From contig JAFBIU010000008.1 of assembly GCA_021531775.1 (NCBI GenBank), positions 43,068-107,067 of the forward strand: a DNA stretch of 64,000 nucleotides, read 5' to 3'. How positions within the stretch are numbered: the first letter of the stretch is position 1; every line of letters begins with the position of its first letter. Below the pieces are notes generated by a model that saw only the letters and a program-made list of their open reading frames with translations, made no database searches and was not told the origin of the DNA. This document shows, piece after piece, positions 36,401-45,407 of this stretch. The DNA comes from Parabacteroides distasonis. Lineage in GTDB: Bacteria > Bacteroidota > Bacteroidia > Bacteroidales > Tannerellaceae. Position numbers and translations under genes: made by a program.

Positions 36401-36768
36401 ACATCGCTGCCGGACTGGCCAACCAGAATCTGAATGCAAAATATCCTGTCATGCAGGCATGGTTGGCAGACAAGAACCTGGGAACAGGAATCAATGCCAT
36501 GGGATTGGCCATTCCACAAACCGGCTATATGCTGAACGGTTCCTACCTGCGCATCAAGAACATCACCGTAGGATACACGTTGCCGACGACATTGACGCAG
36601 AAACTCCGCCTCAGTCGGGTTCGTCTCTATGTCAGTGGAGACAACCTCTTTGAATGGAGCGGTCTCAAGAAATACTTCGATCCCGAAGCAGTCACCAACC
36701 AGGATTCCTTCGGTTATGTCTATCCGTTCAACCGACAGTATTCGTTCGGTGTCAATGTCACATTTTAA
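33493..36768 (+). CDS. SusC/RagA-type TonB-dependent outer membrane transporter
   Basis: The import channel of a SusCD pair, energised by TonB. The signal peptide ends around LLCASLQGFA. A carboxypeptidase-regulatory-like domain follows (GIVTDKEGTPLIGATIQEKE to YIGYQSRQL), then the plug with VVVVGYGIQKKINLSGS, PLILIDGVASDAEEMN and VLKDASSAAIYGARAAFGVI. The beta-barrel ends in a Phe-terminated strand (SFGVNVTF), required for outer-membrane insertion. It has no N-terminal sigma/anti-sigma signalling extension. SusD follows after 15 bases and a PHP phosphoesterase after that; no glycoside hydrolase is in the unit, so the ligand need not be a plain polysaccharide. Confidence 0.96.
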   Translation: MGILNDSTIRKTLIVSTGLLCASLQGFASLEKTTTIPITEQVRTKIQLSGIVTDKEGTPLIGATIQEKESGNGTITDYDGKFTLSVSSDATIIVSYIGYQSRQLVINGKKELTIILEEDSETLEEVVVVGYGIQKKINLSGSVDQINAEQLERRPMTDLSKGLQGMIPNLNIDFTSGEPGQAATINIRGEASINGGSPLILIDGVASDAEEMNRLLPEDIESISVLKDASSAAIYGARAAFGVILITTKQGKGDRIQVSYNNSFSWKRPSQLTEKTSDPYIYLKLKNIAVLNTPWSSGHVTSDERLEWARQRSDDPEHTDAIRLNPLDETQWEYMGNRNWTNYYLDKATFSNSHQVSISGATEKTKFYLSGGVDNEDGVFSGIVNNDKYLRYSMREKVSYQLWDWLSISNNTSYISTTRKKPSYYNLSDFYDAEPHNMDKNPDGTWANSELGIALAQLVDGGEEKTVYDRLQSTFSAEMNFWERMLVINANFTFSKGHEDYDWYKNKYQIGYGPEDIREEGTSRAYKASTSELYTVLDLYATFNKSFGKHAVTGIVGFNQEYNRWNKFTADRYDIISTSLPSIGLASGEQYVDEEFKDWAIRGAFFRVNYTFDNRYILEMNSRYDGTSRFPSKKRFGFFPSASAAWRVDAEPFFEPLRQTFSQLKLRTSYGSLGNQLVTEYGYIPSMSSSLGNYLIDGKLQQTVTSPELVSSDYTWEKVQTINGGIDIGLFNNQLSISLDVYRRDTKGMLTLGKELPGVLGKTEPKENAADMKTRGWELSIAYKDEFSLKGKPFQWGARFVLSDNRSWITRFDNPSKNLSQYYEGQELGEIWGLESDGFFRSQEEIQALDESEIIPWGALEIVDGWPKYIDQDGDQRITKGTTVDQPGDLKIIGNSSPRFRFGINLNAEWNGFDLSAFLQGIGKRDYYPISYLYWSFYQQPYTGGQIHAFDFYRPVTDNEVDMAKHSQSYIAAGLANQNLNAKYPVMQAWLADKNLGTGINAMGLAIPQTGYMLNGSYLRIKNITVGYTLPTTLTQKLRLSRVRLYVSGDNLFEWSGLKKYFDPEAVTNQDSFGYVYPFNRQYSFGVNVTF

Positions 36769-36783
36769 TTTAACGTAGAAACA

Positions 36784-38598
36784 ATGAACAAAATGAATAA
36801 GATCAATTTTCCGATTTACGGGTGGGTTGGAATAGCCTCCGTATGTTTGTTATCCGCCTGCAATGATTCCTTCATGGATCGCCTGCCGCAGACAGAAATC
36901 GGTGTGGAGAGCTATTTCAACACCGAAGAGGACTTGAAAATGTACTGCTACGGACTCACGAATACACCTGGCTATGATTATACGGCAGATGCCGGAACAG
37001 ACGATCAGGCGACTACCGACAATGTGGAGGTCAAAAACATCATGACATCGACCAATCCCACCTCAACGACCATCACCGAAGGCTGGGATTGGGAACGGTT
37101 GTATGACGTTAACTTCTTCCTGGCCAATTGTGAGAAAGCGGAAGTCAGCCCGGAGGTCTTGGCCCATTATCAGGGTATTGCCCGTTATTACCGAGCCCAA
37201 TTCTACATGGATAAGGTGAAACGTTATTCCGATGTACCTTGGTACGACAAACCCTTGTCAACCAACGACGAGGATCTGTATAAAGCACGAGACAAGCGTG
37301 AAACGGTCGTAGAGCACATCTTCGAAGACTATGCCTTTGCTGCAGAACATGTGAAAAGCGGACAGCCCAAGGGTGCCATTGACAAATGGATCGTATTGGC
37401 CACACTGGCCCGTCATGCGCTGTATGAGGGAACCTACCGGAAATACCACGAGGAGCTGAACCTGCAAGTCTCAGCCAACAGATTCCTGCAGAAAGCCATA
37501 GAGGCATCCCGACAGATCATGGAAGAGGGAGGATTCAGCCTTTATAATACCGGCAATCCGGACAGTGACTATTTTACCCTGTTCAATTCGTTGGATCTCA
37601 CCACAAATCCTGAGATCATACAGGCTCGCTATTACGATCGGGCAACCGCCAGTAACGGTTTCTGGGCCTATATGTTCGGTAACTATATTCCCTGTCCGAC
37701 AAAAGACCTGGTTCAGACCTACCTCATGAAGGATGGCTCCTACTACTCTGCTCAACCCAATTATGCTACCAAGCAATTTGTCGAAGAGTTCAAGGACCGT
37801 GACCCCCGTATGTACCAAACACTGGCCTATCCGGGATGGGAACTGATCAACACCATGACCTATGCTCCAGGTGCAGGCATTTACGTACAGAATCTCAACA
37901 AGAACTTCTCCGGGTATCATCAGATCAAAGGATTCATCAACAATAAGGATCAGGACTACTACTATAGCATCGACTATCCGGTCATCCGGTATGCCGAAGT
38001 GCTGTTGACCTATGCGGAAGCACGTGCCGAATTAGGCGAACTGACACAGGGGGATCTGGATGCAACCATCAATCTCCTGCGTGACAGAGCTGGTATGCCT
38101 CATTTGTCACTCAATCCACAAGGGGATCCGGTTATGCAGGCTGCCTTTCCGCAGGTTCCTGCCATCGTACAGGAGATCCGTCGGGAACGACGCGTAGAAC
38201 TGGTGTTTGAAGGATTCCGGTTTGACGACCTGATGCGCTGGAAAGCAGGTAAGTTGTTGGAGAAGGAACCGGAAGGGCTCTATTTCCCCAGTCTGGGTAA
38301 ATTCGATTTGACAGGCGATGGCATTGAAGATATCTACCTGATCCCTTCTACCGATAATATTCCGGCAGAGAACGATAAAGAGGAAAATGCTTTGGGTAAG
38401 AAGCTCACCTACTACAAGACAGGCTCCATCGACGACTCCAATGCGACGGTCTATTTGAGTGAAGGTACGAAAGGAACCATTCTGACGATCAAGGATATGG
38501 GAACCTTCAAAGAACCCCAGTTCTATTATCGTCCGATTCCCAGACACGAAATGGAACTGAATCCCAATTTAGGACCCCAGCTCTTTGGTTGGGAATAG
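36784..38598 (+). CDS. SusD/RagB-type surface lipoprotein
   Basis: Partner of the preceding SusC, covering the barrel like a lid and binding ligand. The lipoprotein signal carries the lipobox LLSAC (Cys26) with NDS after it. The TPR-like helical fold is visible in QGIARYYRAQFYMDKVKRYSDV, the SusD-typical stretch, then VIRYAEVLLTYAEARAEL and EIRRERRVELVFEGFRFDDLMRWK near the C terminus. Length 604 residues fits a RagB/SusD protein. Ligand specificity cannot be read from sequence. Confidence 0.96.
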   Translation: MNKMNKINFPIYGWVGIASVCLLSACNDSFMDRLPQTEIGVESYFNTEEDLKMYCYGLTNTPGYDYTADAGTDDQATTDNVEVKNIMTSTNPTSTTITEGWDWERLYDVNFFLANCEKAEVSPEVLAHYQGIARYYRAQFYMDKVKRYSDVPWYDKPLSTNDEDLYKARDKRETVVEHIFEDYAFAAEHVKSGQPKGAIDKWIVLATLARHALYEGTYRKYHEELNLQVSANRFLQKAIEASRQIMEEGGFSLYNTGNPDSDYFTLFNSLDLTTNPEIIQARYYDRATASNGFWAYMFGNYIPCPTKDLVQTYLMKDGSYYSAQPNYATKQFVEEFKDRDPRMYQTLAYPGWELINTMTYAPGAGIYVQNLNKNFSGYHQIKGFINNKDQDYYYSIDYPVIRYAEVLLTYAEARAELGELTQGDLDATINLLRDRAGMPHLSLNPQGDPVMQAAFPQVPAIVQEIRRERRVELVFEGFRFDDLMRWKAGKLLEKEPEGLYFPSLGKFDLTGDGIEDIYLIPSTDNIPAENDKEENALGKKLTYYKTGSIDDSNATVYLSEGTKGTILTIKDMGTFKEPQFYYRPIPRHEMELNPNLGPQLFGWE

Positions 38599-38655
38599 AT
38601 CCACTAAGTTTCAGAGAAAAATAATTATATAACAATGAATTAACACAGTATAAGT

Positions 38656-39780
38656 ATGCGAACCAAGTTTATCCTTTTATTGGCCATCGGTTTATGCAGT
38701 TCAGCAATGGCCCAAGTGCAACCCAGTTTACCGAAAGAAATCAAAGTGGGGAAAGAACGCGTGAAAGCACGCCGGGAGATTACGTTGCCCATGATTGATG
38801 GGTATCAGTTGCTCAAATGCGATTTTCACATGCACACCATCTTCTCGGATGGTATTGTCTGGCCCACACTCCGTGTGCAGGAGGCCTGGGAAGAGGGGTT
38901 GGATGCTATTGCCATTACAGATCATATCGAAGGACAACCAGCGCGTCAAGGATTAAAGAGTGGCAATCATAACCAGTCGTTCGAGGCAGCCCGCGAAGAA
39001 GCGTTCCGACGCAACATCATCCTGATAAAAGGCGGCGAAATCACCCGTTCCATGCCTCCTGGACACCTGAATGCCTTGTTTGTAAAAGATGTCAACGCAC
39101 TCGACCAGAAAGATTACATGGCTGCTATCGAAGAGGCACACAACCAAGGGGCATTCATTCAATGGAATCATCCGGGATGGGGTGTCAGTGAAATCAAATG
39201 GCATGATGTACACGAACAGTTGTTCCAAAAGGGTTGGCTGAATGGGATTGAGGTGTACAATGAATTTGAATGGTATCCGGTGGCATTGAACTGGGTAAAT
39301 GAGAAAAATCTGACATTGCTGTGCAACACAGACGTTCATGATGTGGTGGAACGGTTGTATGACTTCTCCGAAACCTCTCACCGTCCCATGACGCTGGTGT
39401 TGGCTACCGACCGAACGGAAGAGGCCATCAAAGAGGCACTTTTTGATCACCGGACTCTGCTCTATTTCTACGACACGCTCATGGGAAAAGAGGAGCATCT
39501 CTCCAAATTCTTCCAAGCAGCCGTACAGGTAGGGGCCATCCATTACAGTAGTGAGAAAAAGAATTACCTGGAAATCCGAAATACGTGTGACGTGCCGTTC
39601 CATCTGAAAAAGTTGGATTCAGCTGCCAAGGGTTACCCCGAACAGCTGGAAATACCGGCACATCAAGCCATCACAGTTGTGATACCCAAGGAAGAAACGG
39701 ATCATTCTGCCGGTATCCGATACCAGGTACAAAATCTCATTTCGGCACCTGATCAGTATGTAACGGTCGAACTGTTCTGA
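38656..39780 (+). CDS. Secreted PHP-domain phosphoesterase
   Basis: A signal peptide (cleavage after AMA, residue 19) precedes a complete PHP metal centre: DFHMHTIFSDG (His58, His60), AIAITDHIEGQ, GGEITR with its Glu, GHLNALF, WNHPGWG and CNTDVHDV. PHP enzymes hydrolyse phosphoesters using two or three metals. The C-terminal 90 residues form an extra beta domain. Third gene after SusC/SusD (57 bases beyond SusD), so it probably removes phosphate from, or splits a phosphodiester in, the substrate handled by the pair; this is an inference from context. Confidence 0.9.
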   Translation: MRTKFILLLAIGLCSSAMAQVQPSLPKEIKVGKERVKARREITLPMIDGYQLLKCDFHMHTIFSDGIVWPTLRVQEAWEEGLDAIAITDHIEGQPARQGLKSGNHNQSFEAAREEAFRRNIILIKGGEITRSMPPGHLNALFVKDVNALDQKDYMAAIEEAHNQGAFIQWNHPGWGVSEIKWHDVHEQLFQKGWLNGIEVYNEFEWYPVALNWVNEKNLTLLCNTDVHDVVERLYDFSETSHRPMTLVLATDRTEEAIKEALFDHRTLLYFYDTLMGKEEHLSKFFQAAVQVGAIHYSSEKKNYLEIRNTCDVPFHLKKLDSAAKGYPEQLEIPAHQAITVVIPKEETDHSAGIRYQVQNLISAPDQYVTVELF

Positions 39781-39810
39781 TCGTTCATACTTCGGGTTCC
39801 TCTGATACAC

Positions 39811-39857
39811 AAAATGGGTCGCACACACCTGTCTGAGATAGGTTGGCGACCCATTTC
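39811..39857 (+). terminator. Hairpin after the PHP gene
   Basis: Perfect 11-bp arms AAATGGGTCGC and GCGACCCATTT, with a possible inner ACCT/AGGT stem. The T tract is poor, so termination efficiency is uncertain. Confidence 0.65.
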
Positions 39858-39938
39858 GTGCATTATTCGGAAAATAAAGTTTTGGCGAACGAATAAAATG
39901 TCGTATTTTAGCCATCTGAAATCAAAGGTGTCCCGGTT

Positions 39939-41711
39939 ATGGAGGAAAGAAAGGTACAAGAGGAGGTAAAACGCATTCCCTACGGTATGATGAACTTCGT
40001 GGCTGTCCGCGAAGACAACTGTTACTATGTCGATAAGACACGGTTCATCGAGAAAGTGGAAAGGGCCAACAAGTTTTTCTTCTTCATCCGTCCCCGCCGC
40101 TTCGGCAAGAGCTTGACCCTGTCAATGCTCCGTCATTATTACGATGTAAATCAGTCGAATAAGTTTGAAAAGCTGTATGGAGATCTGTACATAGGCCAGC
40201 ACCCAACGCCCAACCACAACAAGTTCCTCATCATCTATCTCAATTTTGCCATCATCAATGCCGACCTAGGGAACTACCGAAGTGCAATGGACTCCATCTG
40301 CAATACGGAATTCAACTATTTCTGTGATGTCTATGAGTCCTATCTGCCCAAAGGGATTAAGGAGGAGATGAACAAGAAAAATGGGTGTGTGGAGCAACTT
40401 GACTATCTTTACAAAGAGGCACGTAAGACAAACGCGAGCATCTATCTTTTCATCGACGAGTACGATCACTTCACCAACCATATCCTCTCGGATGCCGCCC
40501 GGCTTGAAGAATACAAAGGAGAAACACATGGTACCAGCTACTTGCACACCTTCTTCGATACCATCAAGGGTGGTACTGACTCAAGCATTGAGCGTGTGTT
40601 TGTCACAGGAGTGAGTCCCGTTACGCTGGACGATCTGACCAGCGGTTTCAATATCGGTACCAACTACTCCCTCTCTTATGCCTTCAACCAGATGGTGGGC
40701 TTCACGGAGGAGGAGGTGCGTGAGATGCTGACCTATTATTCACAACATCATGCGTTCCACCACTCCATCGATGAACTTATCGAGATCATGAAGCCCTATT
40801 ACGACAACTATTGCTTTGCGAAGGAGGCTTATGGCGAGACGACGATGTACAACTCCAACATGGTGCTCTCTTTCCTTTATAAATATATCGACAATAGTTG
40901 CAGAATACCCGACGATATGCTCGACGAGAACATTCGGGTGGATTATAACAAGCTGCGGATGCTGATCCGTAAGGACAAGGAGTTTGCCCACGATGCCTCC
41001 ATCATCCAGACTCTTGTGTCCAAAGGTTACGTCACGGGCGAATTAAAGAGAGGTTTCCCAGCCGAGAACATAGCCAAGGATGACAACTTCATCAGCCTGC
41101 TCTACTATTTTGGTATGGTGACCATAGGCGGTTTTTACAGGGGAAAACCCAAGTTTGTCATCCCCAACGAGGTGGTACGCGAACAGATTTTCTCTTATCT
41201 ACTTGACACCTATCAGGAGAATGACCTTTCGTATGACAGCTATGACATTCGCAAGAAGGAACAGCTAATGGCGTATCATGGAGATTTCAAACCCTTCTTC
41301 CAGTACATTGCCGACAGCATCTATACGTTTGCCTCCCAACGTGACCGGCAGAAGGGCGAGGCTTTCGTGCATGGCTATACCCTTGCCCTGACCAGCCAGT
41401 GTAGCTACTATCGTCCCATCTCTGAGCTGGACAATCAAGGTGGTTATGCCGATATCTTCCTCCGTCCGCGCCATGAGATTTTCACGGATATGGAGCACTC
41501 CTACATCATCGAGTTGAAATACCTGAAGAACCATGCGACGGATGCGGAGGTAGAGGTTGCTACCCAGCAGGCTGAGGCACAGGTGTGCCGCTATGCCGAC
41601 ACAGTCAATGTGAACGACAACATCGGGCATACCTATCTCCACAAGGTCATCGTCATCTATCGAGGCGTAGAGATGGTCGTATGTAAGGAGGTTCCTAATT
41701 CGCACAATTGA
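39939..41711 (+). CDS. AAA-ATPase-like protein with C-terminal PDDEXK nuclease-like domain
   Basis: A 590-residue member of the AAA-ATPase_like/DUF1703 group, abundant and multicopy in Bacteroidales. VKRIPYGMMNFVAVREDNCY opens the domain, Walker A is RPRRFGKSLT (about 51-60), and Walker B LFIDEYDHF lies near 165. The C-terminal PDDEXK_9 region shows GGYADIFLRP and then YIIELKYLKN (Asp, Glu-x-Lys). The biological role is not established; a mobile or defence function has been suspected for the family. It separates the PHP gene from the DUF2264 gene and is probably an independent insertion in this neighbourhood. No terminal repeats were found. Confidence 0.9.
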   Translation: MEERKVQEEVKRIPYGMMNFVAVREDNCYYVDKTRFIEKVERANKFFFFIRPRRFGKSLTLSMLRHYYDVNQSNKFEKLYGDLYIGQHPTPNHNKFLIIYLNFAIINADLGNYRSAMDSICNTEFNYFCDVYESYLPKGIKEEMNKKNGCVEQLDYLYKEARKTNASIYLFIDEYDHFTNHILSDAARLEEYKGETHGTSYLHTFFDTIKGGTDSSIERVFVTGVSPVTLDDLTSGFNIGTNYSLSYAFNQMVGFTEEEVREMLTYYSQHHAFHHSIDELIEIMKPYYDNYCFAKEAYGETTMYNSNMVLSFLYKYIDNSCRIPDDMLDENIRVDYNKLRMLIRKDKEFAHDASIIQTLVSKGYVTGELKRGFPAENIAKDDNFISLLYYFGMVTIGGFYRGKPKFVIPNEVVREQIFSYLLDTYQENDLSYDSYDIRKKEQLMAYHGDFKPFFQYIADSIYTFASQRDRQKGEAFVHGYTLALTSQCSYYRPISELDNQGGYADIFLRPRHEIFTDMEHSYIIELKYLKNHATDAEVEVATQQAEAQVCRYADTVNVNDNIGHTYLHKVIVIYRGVEMVVCKEVPNSHN

Positions 41712-41737
41712 TTCTCACAAACAATTGTAATTTTATT
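41704..41737 (+). terminator. Hairpin terminator after the AAA-ATPase gene
   Basis: Arms ACAATTG and CAATTGT with an 11-base loop are followed by AATTTTATT. The stop codon lies in the first arm. Confidence 0.5.
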
Positions 41738-41808
41738 AATAGGTATTACAATGAAGAAGATAACAAAGATATATAAGGATATACCGGAAAACTATCAATT
41801 ATAGAATC

Positions 41809-43044
41809 ATGAGAAAAAACAAATTTAGAGGAATACTATGCACTTTGGTGCTGTATGCATGTAGCATTGCTTCGTGGGCAACCTCGCCGGTACAGTCTGA
41901 CACACTATCCTCCGACAGAGCCTTTTGGGTAACCACGATGACACAAATTGCGGACCCGGTGTTGAGCAATCTTAGTCAGGGAAAATTGCGAGCCAATATG
42001 CCCTATGAGTCGAAAGATACGAGCAGAGTGAAGTTTGCTCATTTGGAAGCTGTGGGTCGGCTTATCTGCGGAATAGCCCCATGGCTTGAATTAGGGCCAG
42101 ATGACACTCCTGAAGGTAAGTTACGAGAAAAGTACATCAAAATGGCCGTAAAAGGACTTGAATATGCTGTTGATCCACAGAGTCCTGACTATCTAAATTT
42201 TGGCGAACCCTACCAACCTCTGGTGGATGCTGCGTTTCTTGCACAAGGTTTGTTGCGTGCCCCCAAGCAATCATGGGGTAATATGGACGAGACAACCCGC
42301 CGAAACATGATTACCGAACTCAAACGAAGCCGCAACATCAAACCGTGGGAGAACAACTGGCTGCTTTTTGCTTCCATCATTGAAGCATCATTGCTGGAAT
42401 TCACCGGCGAGTGCGACATGGACCGTTTGATGTATGGCGTTAACCGATTCCGCAACGAATGGTATAAAGGCGATGCCCTTTATGGCGACGGGCCAGCCTT
42501 CCACATGGACTATTACAACAGTTTTGTGATACAACCGATGCTCACCGATGTGCTGCGAGTGATGAAACGACATGGCATTGACGATAACGGCTTTCTTGCC
42601 ATTCAGGAACAGCGTCTTTCGCGCTATGCTGAACAATTGGAGCGTTTCATCTCGCCCGAAGGTACATATCCGGTAGTCGGTCGCTCCATTGTGTATCGGT
42701 TTGGGGCTTTTCATGCCTTGGCACAGGCAAGTCTGCTTCATTTGCTCCCTCCAAGAGTCAGTCCAGAACAAGTACGTTGCGCCTTAACAGCTGTAATCAA
42801 AAACCAACTGTCGGCTAAAGGTACTTTCGATGCCAATGGATGGCTACGTATAGGGTTTGCAGGCTATCAACCCGACTTGGCAGAATCGTATATCAACACG
42901 GGAAGCCTCTACCTATGTACAGTAGGAATGTTGGCTCTCGGATTGCCTGCCGACGACCGCTTTTGGTCGGCTTCCGCATCCGACTGGACAAGCCGTAAAG
43001 CATGGCACGGCATTAATATGCCTGCCGACAAGGCCATCCAATAA
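41809..43044 (+). CDS. DUF2264 family secreted protein
   Basis: A signal peptide (about 1-24, ending SWATSPV) precedes a helical alpha/alpha-toroid type domain. Family signatures are FAHLEAVGRLICGIAPWLEL, NFGEPYQPLVDAAFLAQGLL, NNWLLFASIIEASLLEF and DGPAFHMDYYNSFVIQPML. DUF2264 proteins frequently accompany glycan-degradation loci and resemble the toroid part of polysaccharide lyases; catalytic activity has not been shown for this one. It is shorter than DUF2264 members that carry a C-terminal beta domain, which is missing here. It may belong functionally with the SusCD/PHP genes upstream. Confidence 0.85.
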   Translation: MRKNKFRGILCTLVLYACSIASWATSPVQSDTLSSDRAFWVTTMTQIADPVLSNLSQGKLRANMPYESKDTSRVKFAHLEAVGRLICGIAPWLELGPDDTPEGKLREKYIKMAVKGLEYAVDPQSPDYLNFGEPYQPLVDAAFLAQGLLRAPKQSWGNMDETTRRNMITELKRSRNIKPWENNWLLFASIIEASLLEFTGECDMDRLMYGVNRFRNEWYKGDALYGDGPAFHMDYYNSFVIQPMLTDVLRVMKRHGIDDNGFLAIQEQRLSRYAEQLERFISPEGTYPVVGRSIVYRFGAFHALAQASLLHLLPPRVSPEQVRCALTAVIKNQLSAKGTFDANGWLRIGFAGYQPDLAESYINTGSLYLCTVGMLALGLPADDRFWSASASDWTSRKAWHGINMPADKAIQ

Positions 43045-43177
43045 ACGTCAGATGACTGACAGGTGTTTCCCAATCGAATCGGTTTCTGGAACTTACGAGC
43101 CGGGGTATGACAGATCTGTATCAACCTGCAAGATGAGGCAGACACCGATCCATCCACTGAGAAGATCTTCTTCTCGA

Positions 43178-45076
43178 TTACTTGAACCGCTTTTCCAACT
43201 CATCATCCGAGAGAAGCGAGATGATGGTCTTGCCATCGGGTGTCAAGTTGGAATCGGGACAGGAGAACAACTCGGACAACAGGTGATCCATCTCTTCGGC
43301 TGACAGTTGTTTGCCCGGACGGATAGCTGCCGATTTGGCCAATGAAAAGGCTACGGTCGCTCCGACCTCCTCTTTGACAGAACTACCCATCTCGATCGCC
43401 TGATGAACAATCTCCTTCAACAGCTGCGGCGGATTGGACTGCTCCACACCGGAAGGTAATCCGTTGACAGCATAGGCATCATTCCCCAACGGGCTCAAAT
43501 CAAAACCAACAAAGCGCAAGTCCTCCATCAGGGTGTTCAGCATCTGTGCCTCTACGGTGGTGAACTCGACTACCTCCGGAAACAAGAGCTGCTGAGATAC
43601 CCCCTGTTGCTGCCCGATCTGTGCCAAATACTGATCATACAGGATCCGTACATGGGCACGATGTTGATCCACCAGAGCCAAGCCGGACTTTAAGGAGGTG
43701 ACGATGTAGCGTGCCTTGTATTGATAGGCGGAACTGGGTAATGAGGTAAAAGCAGAAGCGATCGGAGGTTCCGGATCGGAAGAGGCGGGTATCACCGCAT
43801 CTGCCTGCTCCTTTTCTTGCTGTAGGTCATCCCACGCTCCTTTGGCTTTCAATTCCTGACGGACGGCTTCGCGGTCCTCTTCAAAACCTTGGTACAACTC
43901 CTGCCAGTCAAAAGCGGGAGCGGCGGGCAGAGCATCCGCCTCTGTCGAAGCATCTGATTGAAACGGATTATACTGGGAACGGACCTGCACTTCGGGCTTA
44001 TCCCAGCTTTTCGACCGATCGGCTGACGGATTATAGACCGGTATCTCGATGGAGGGATCGGCATCGAAATCCAATGTAGGGATCGCACTCGACTTGCCCA
44101 GTGTCTCTCGAACGGCAGCCATCAAGATCTGCCAGATCGGTTGCTCATTCTCAAACTTGATTTCGGTCTTGGTCGGATGGATGTTGACATCAATCGTAAC
44201 CGGATCAACCTGGAAATAGATAAAATAGTTCGGTTGCTCGCCCGGTGGAATCAACTGGTCGTAGGCCTGCATGACAGCTTTGTGGAAATAGGGATGTTTC
44301 ATGAAACGACCATTGACAAAGAAGTATTGCAGGGCACCACGTTTCTTGACGGAATCCGGACGACCGACAAAACCGTTGATCGACACCAACGAACTGGTGG
44401 CCTCGATCGGCAACAATTTCTGGTTCAGATTCTTGCCATACACATTCAAGATACGTTGACGCAAGCCGGACTTGGGCAGATTGAGGATCTGCACCTCATT
44501 ATGGAACAGCGAAAGGTTCAGTTCCGGATTGACCAGTGCTACCCGTTCAAACTCGTAGATGATATTACGGAACTCCGTCTCATTCGATTTCAGGAATTTC
44601 CGACGGGCTGGTACATTATAAAACAGATTCTTGACCGAAAAGATACTTCCCGGAGCACACGCATCGGGCTCGACCTCTTCCACCACCGAACCAGCTAACG
44701 ACAAGCGGGTACCTACCTCGGATCCCTGTTGGCAGGTACGCAATTCTACGTGAGCCACTGCTGCAATGGAGGCCAAAGCCTCCCCTCTGAAACCCATCGT
44801 ATGCAGGGAAAACAGATCGTCAGCCGTCGAGATTTTGGATGTAGCATGACGTTCGAATGCCATACGCGCATCGGTTTCAGACATACCTTTTCCATCGTCG
44901 ATGACCTGCACCAACGTCTTGCCGGCATCTTTGATGTTGACCTGAATGGTCGTTGCACCGGCATCCAAGGCATTTTCGACCAACTCTTTGACGACTGAAG
45001 CCGGCCGCTGGATCACTTCGCCAGCCGCAATCTGGTTGGCGATATGATCCGGTAACAGATGGATAATATCGCTCAT
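43178..45076 (-). CDS. mutL: DNA mismatch repair protein MutL
   Basis: GHKL ATPase that couples MutS mismatch recognition to strand removal. The N-terminal ATPase motifs are complete: VKELVENALDAGATTI, VIDDGKGM, FERHATSKI and TMGFRGEALASIAAVAHV. A linker of low conservation (about 330-430) leads to the C-terminal dimerisation domain with LVDQHRAHVRILYDQYL and SAAIRPGKQLSAEEMDHLL. The endonuclease motif DQHAxxExxxxE of many bacterial MutL proteins is not intact; the two Glu positions are Val and Asp. An ATG 18 bases upstream is in frame, but the chosen one forms an ATGA overlap with the upstream gene's stop. Last gene of the tig-to-mutL run. Confidence 0.96.
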   Translation of the reverse strand: MSDIIHLLPDHIANQIAAGEVIQRPASVVKELVENALDAGATTIQVNIKDAGKTLVQVIDDGKGMSETDARMAFERHATSKISTADDLFSLHTMGFRGEALASIAAVAHVELRTCQQGSEVGTRLSLAGSVVEEVEPDACAPGSIFSVKNLFYNVPARRKFLKSNETEFRNIIYEFERVALVNPELNLSLFHNEVQILNLPKSGLRQRILNVYGKNLNQKLLPIEATSSLVSINGFVGRPDSVKKRGALQYFFVNGRFMKHPYFHKAVMQAYDQLIPPGEQPNYFIYFQVDPVTIDVNIHPTKTEIKFENEQPIWQILMAAVRETLGKSSAIPTLDFDADPSIEIPVYNPSADRSKSWDKPEVQVRSQYNPFQSDASTEADALPAAPAFDWQELYQGFEEDREAVRQELKAKGAWDDLQQEKEQADAVIPASSDPEPPIASAFTSLPSSAYQYKARYIVTSLKSGLALVDQHRAHVRILYDQYLAQIGQQQGVSQQLLFPEVVEFTTVEAQMLNTLMEDLRFVGFDLSPLGNDAYAVNGLPSGVEQSNPPQLLKEIVHQAIEMGSSVKEEVGATVAFSLAKSAAIRPGKQLSAEEMDHLLSELFSCPDSNLTPDGKTIISLLSDDELEKRFK

Positions 45077-45381
45077 CGTAAATAAAAGAACCAATATAGG
45101 GCGGCCAACAACACCACCAACACAATCAACTTGACATTCTTATACGAACGGGAACGGCTGTCATCTCCCTTGTCCAGACTCTTCTTCAGATGCGAAGTTC
45201 CCTCTATAAAGGTGCCTTTGATATGCGGTTTATAGTGGGCCAGGTCATCCTCTTCGATACCCATCTCTCGCTTGACCTTCTGCACACGCTCCTCCATGGC
45301 CTCCTTGTGCGGATCCCAATAGATCGGCTTGTGTTCGAATTGCCGGGGTTTACGGACGTGATAAAACGAAAAAAGTGCCAT
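45073..45381 (-). CDS. Small single-pass membrane protein
   Basis: A 102-residue protein whose C terminus is one hydrophobic helix (LIVLVVLLAALYWFFYLR), giving a tail-anchored topology with the charged N-terminal 80 residues in the cytoplasm. The FYHVRKPRQFEHKPIYWDP motif near the start and KPHIKGTFIEG are distinctive and recall a small protein encoded beside mutL in other Bacteroidales. Its stop overlaps the mutL start (ATGA), so translation is coupled. Function unknown. Confidence 0.8.
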   Translation of the reverse strand: MALFSFYHVRKPRQFEHKPIYWDPHKEAMEERVQKVKREMGIEEDDLAHYKPHIKGTFIEGTSHLKKSLDKGDDSRSRSYKNVKLIVLVVLLAALYWFFYLR

Positions 45382-45407
45382 ACGTTTACTGTTTTATGAT
45401 TCGTGCG

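Noticed and set aside
39939..41711. AAA-ATPase/PDDEXK protein as a new defence system
   Set aside because: It belongs to a very common multicopy Bacteroidales family; a single orphan copy is not evidence of a system.
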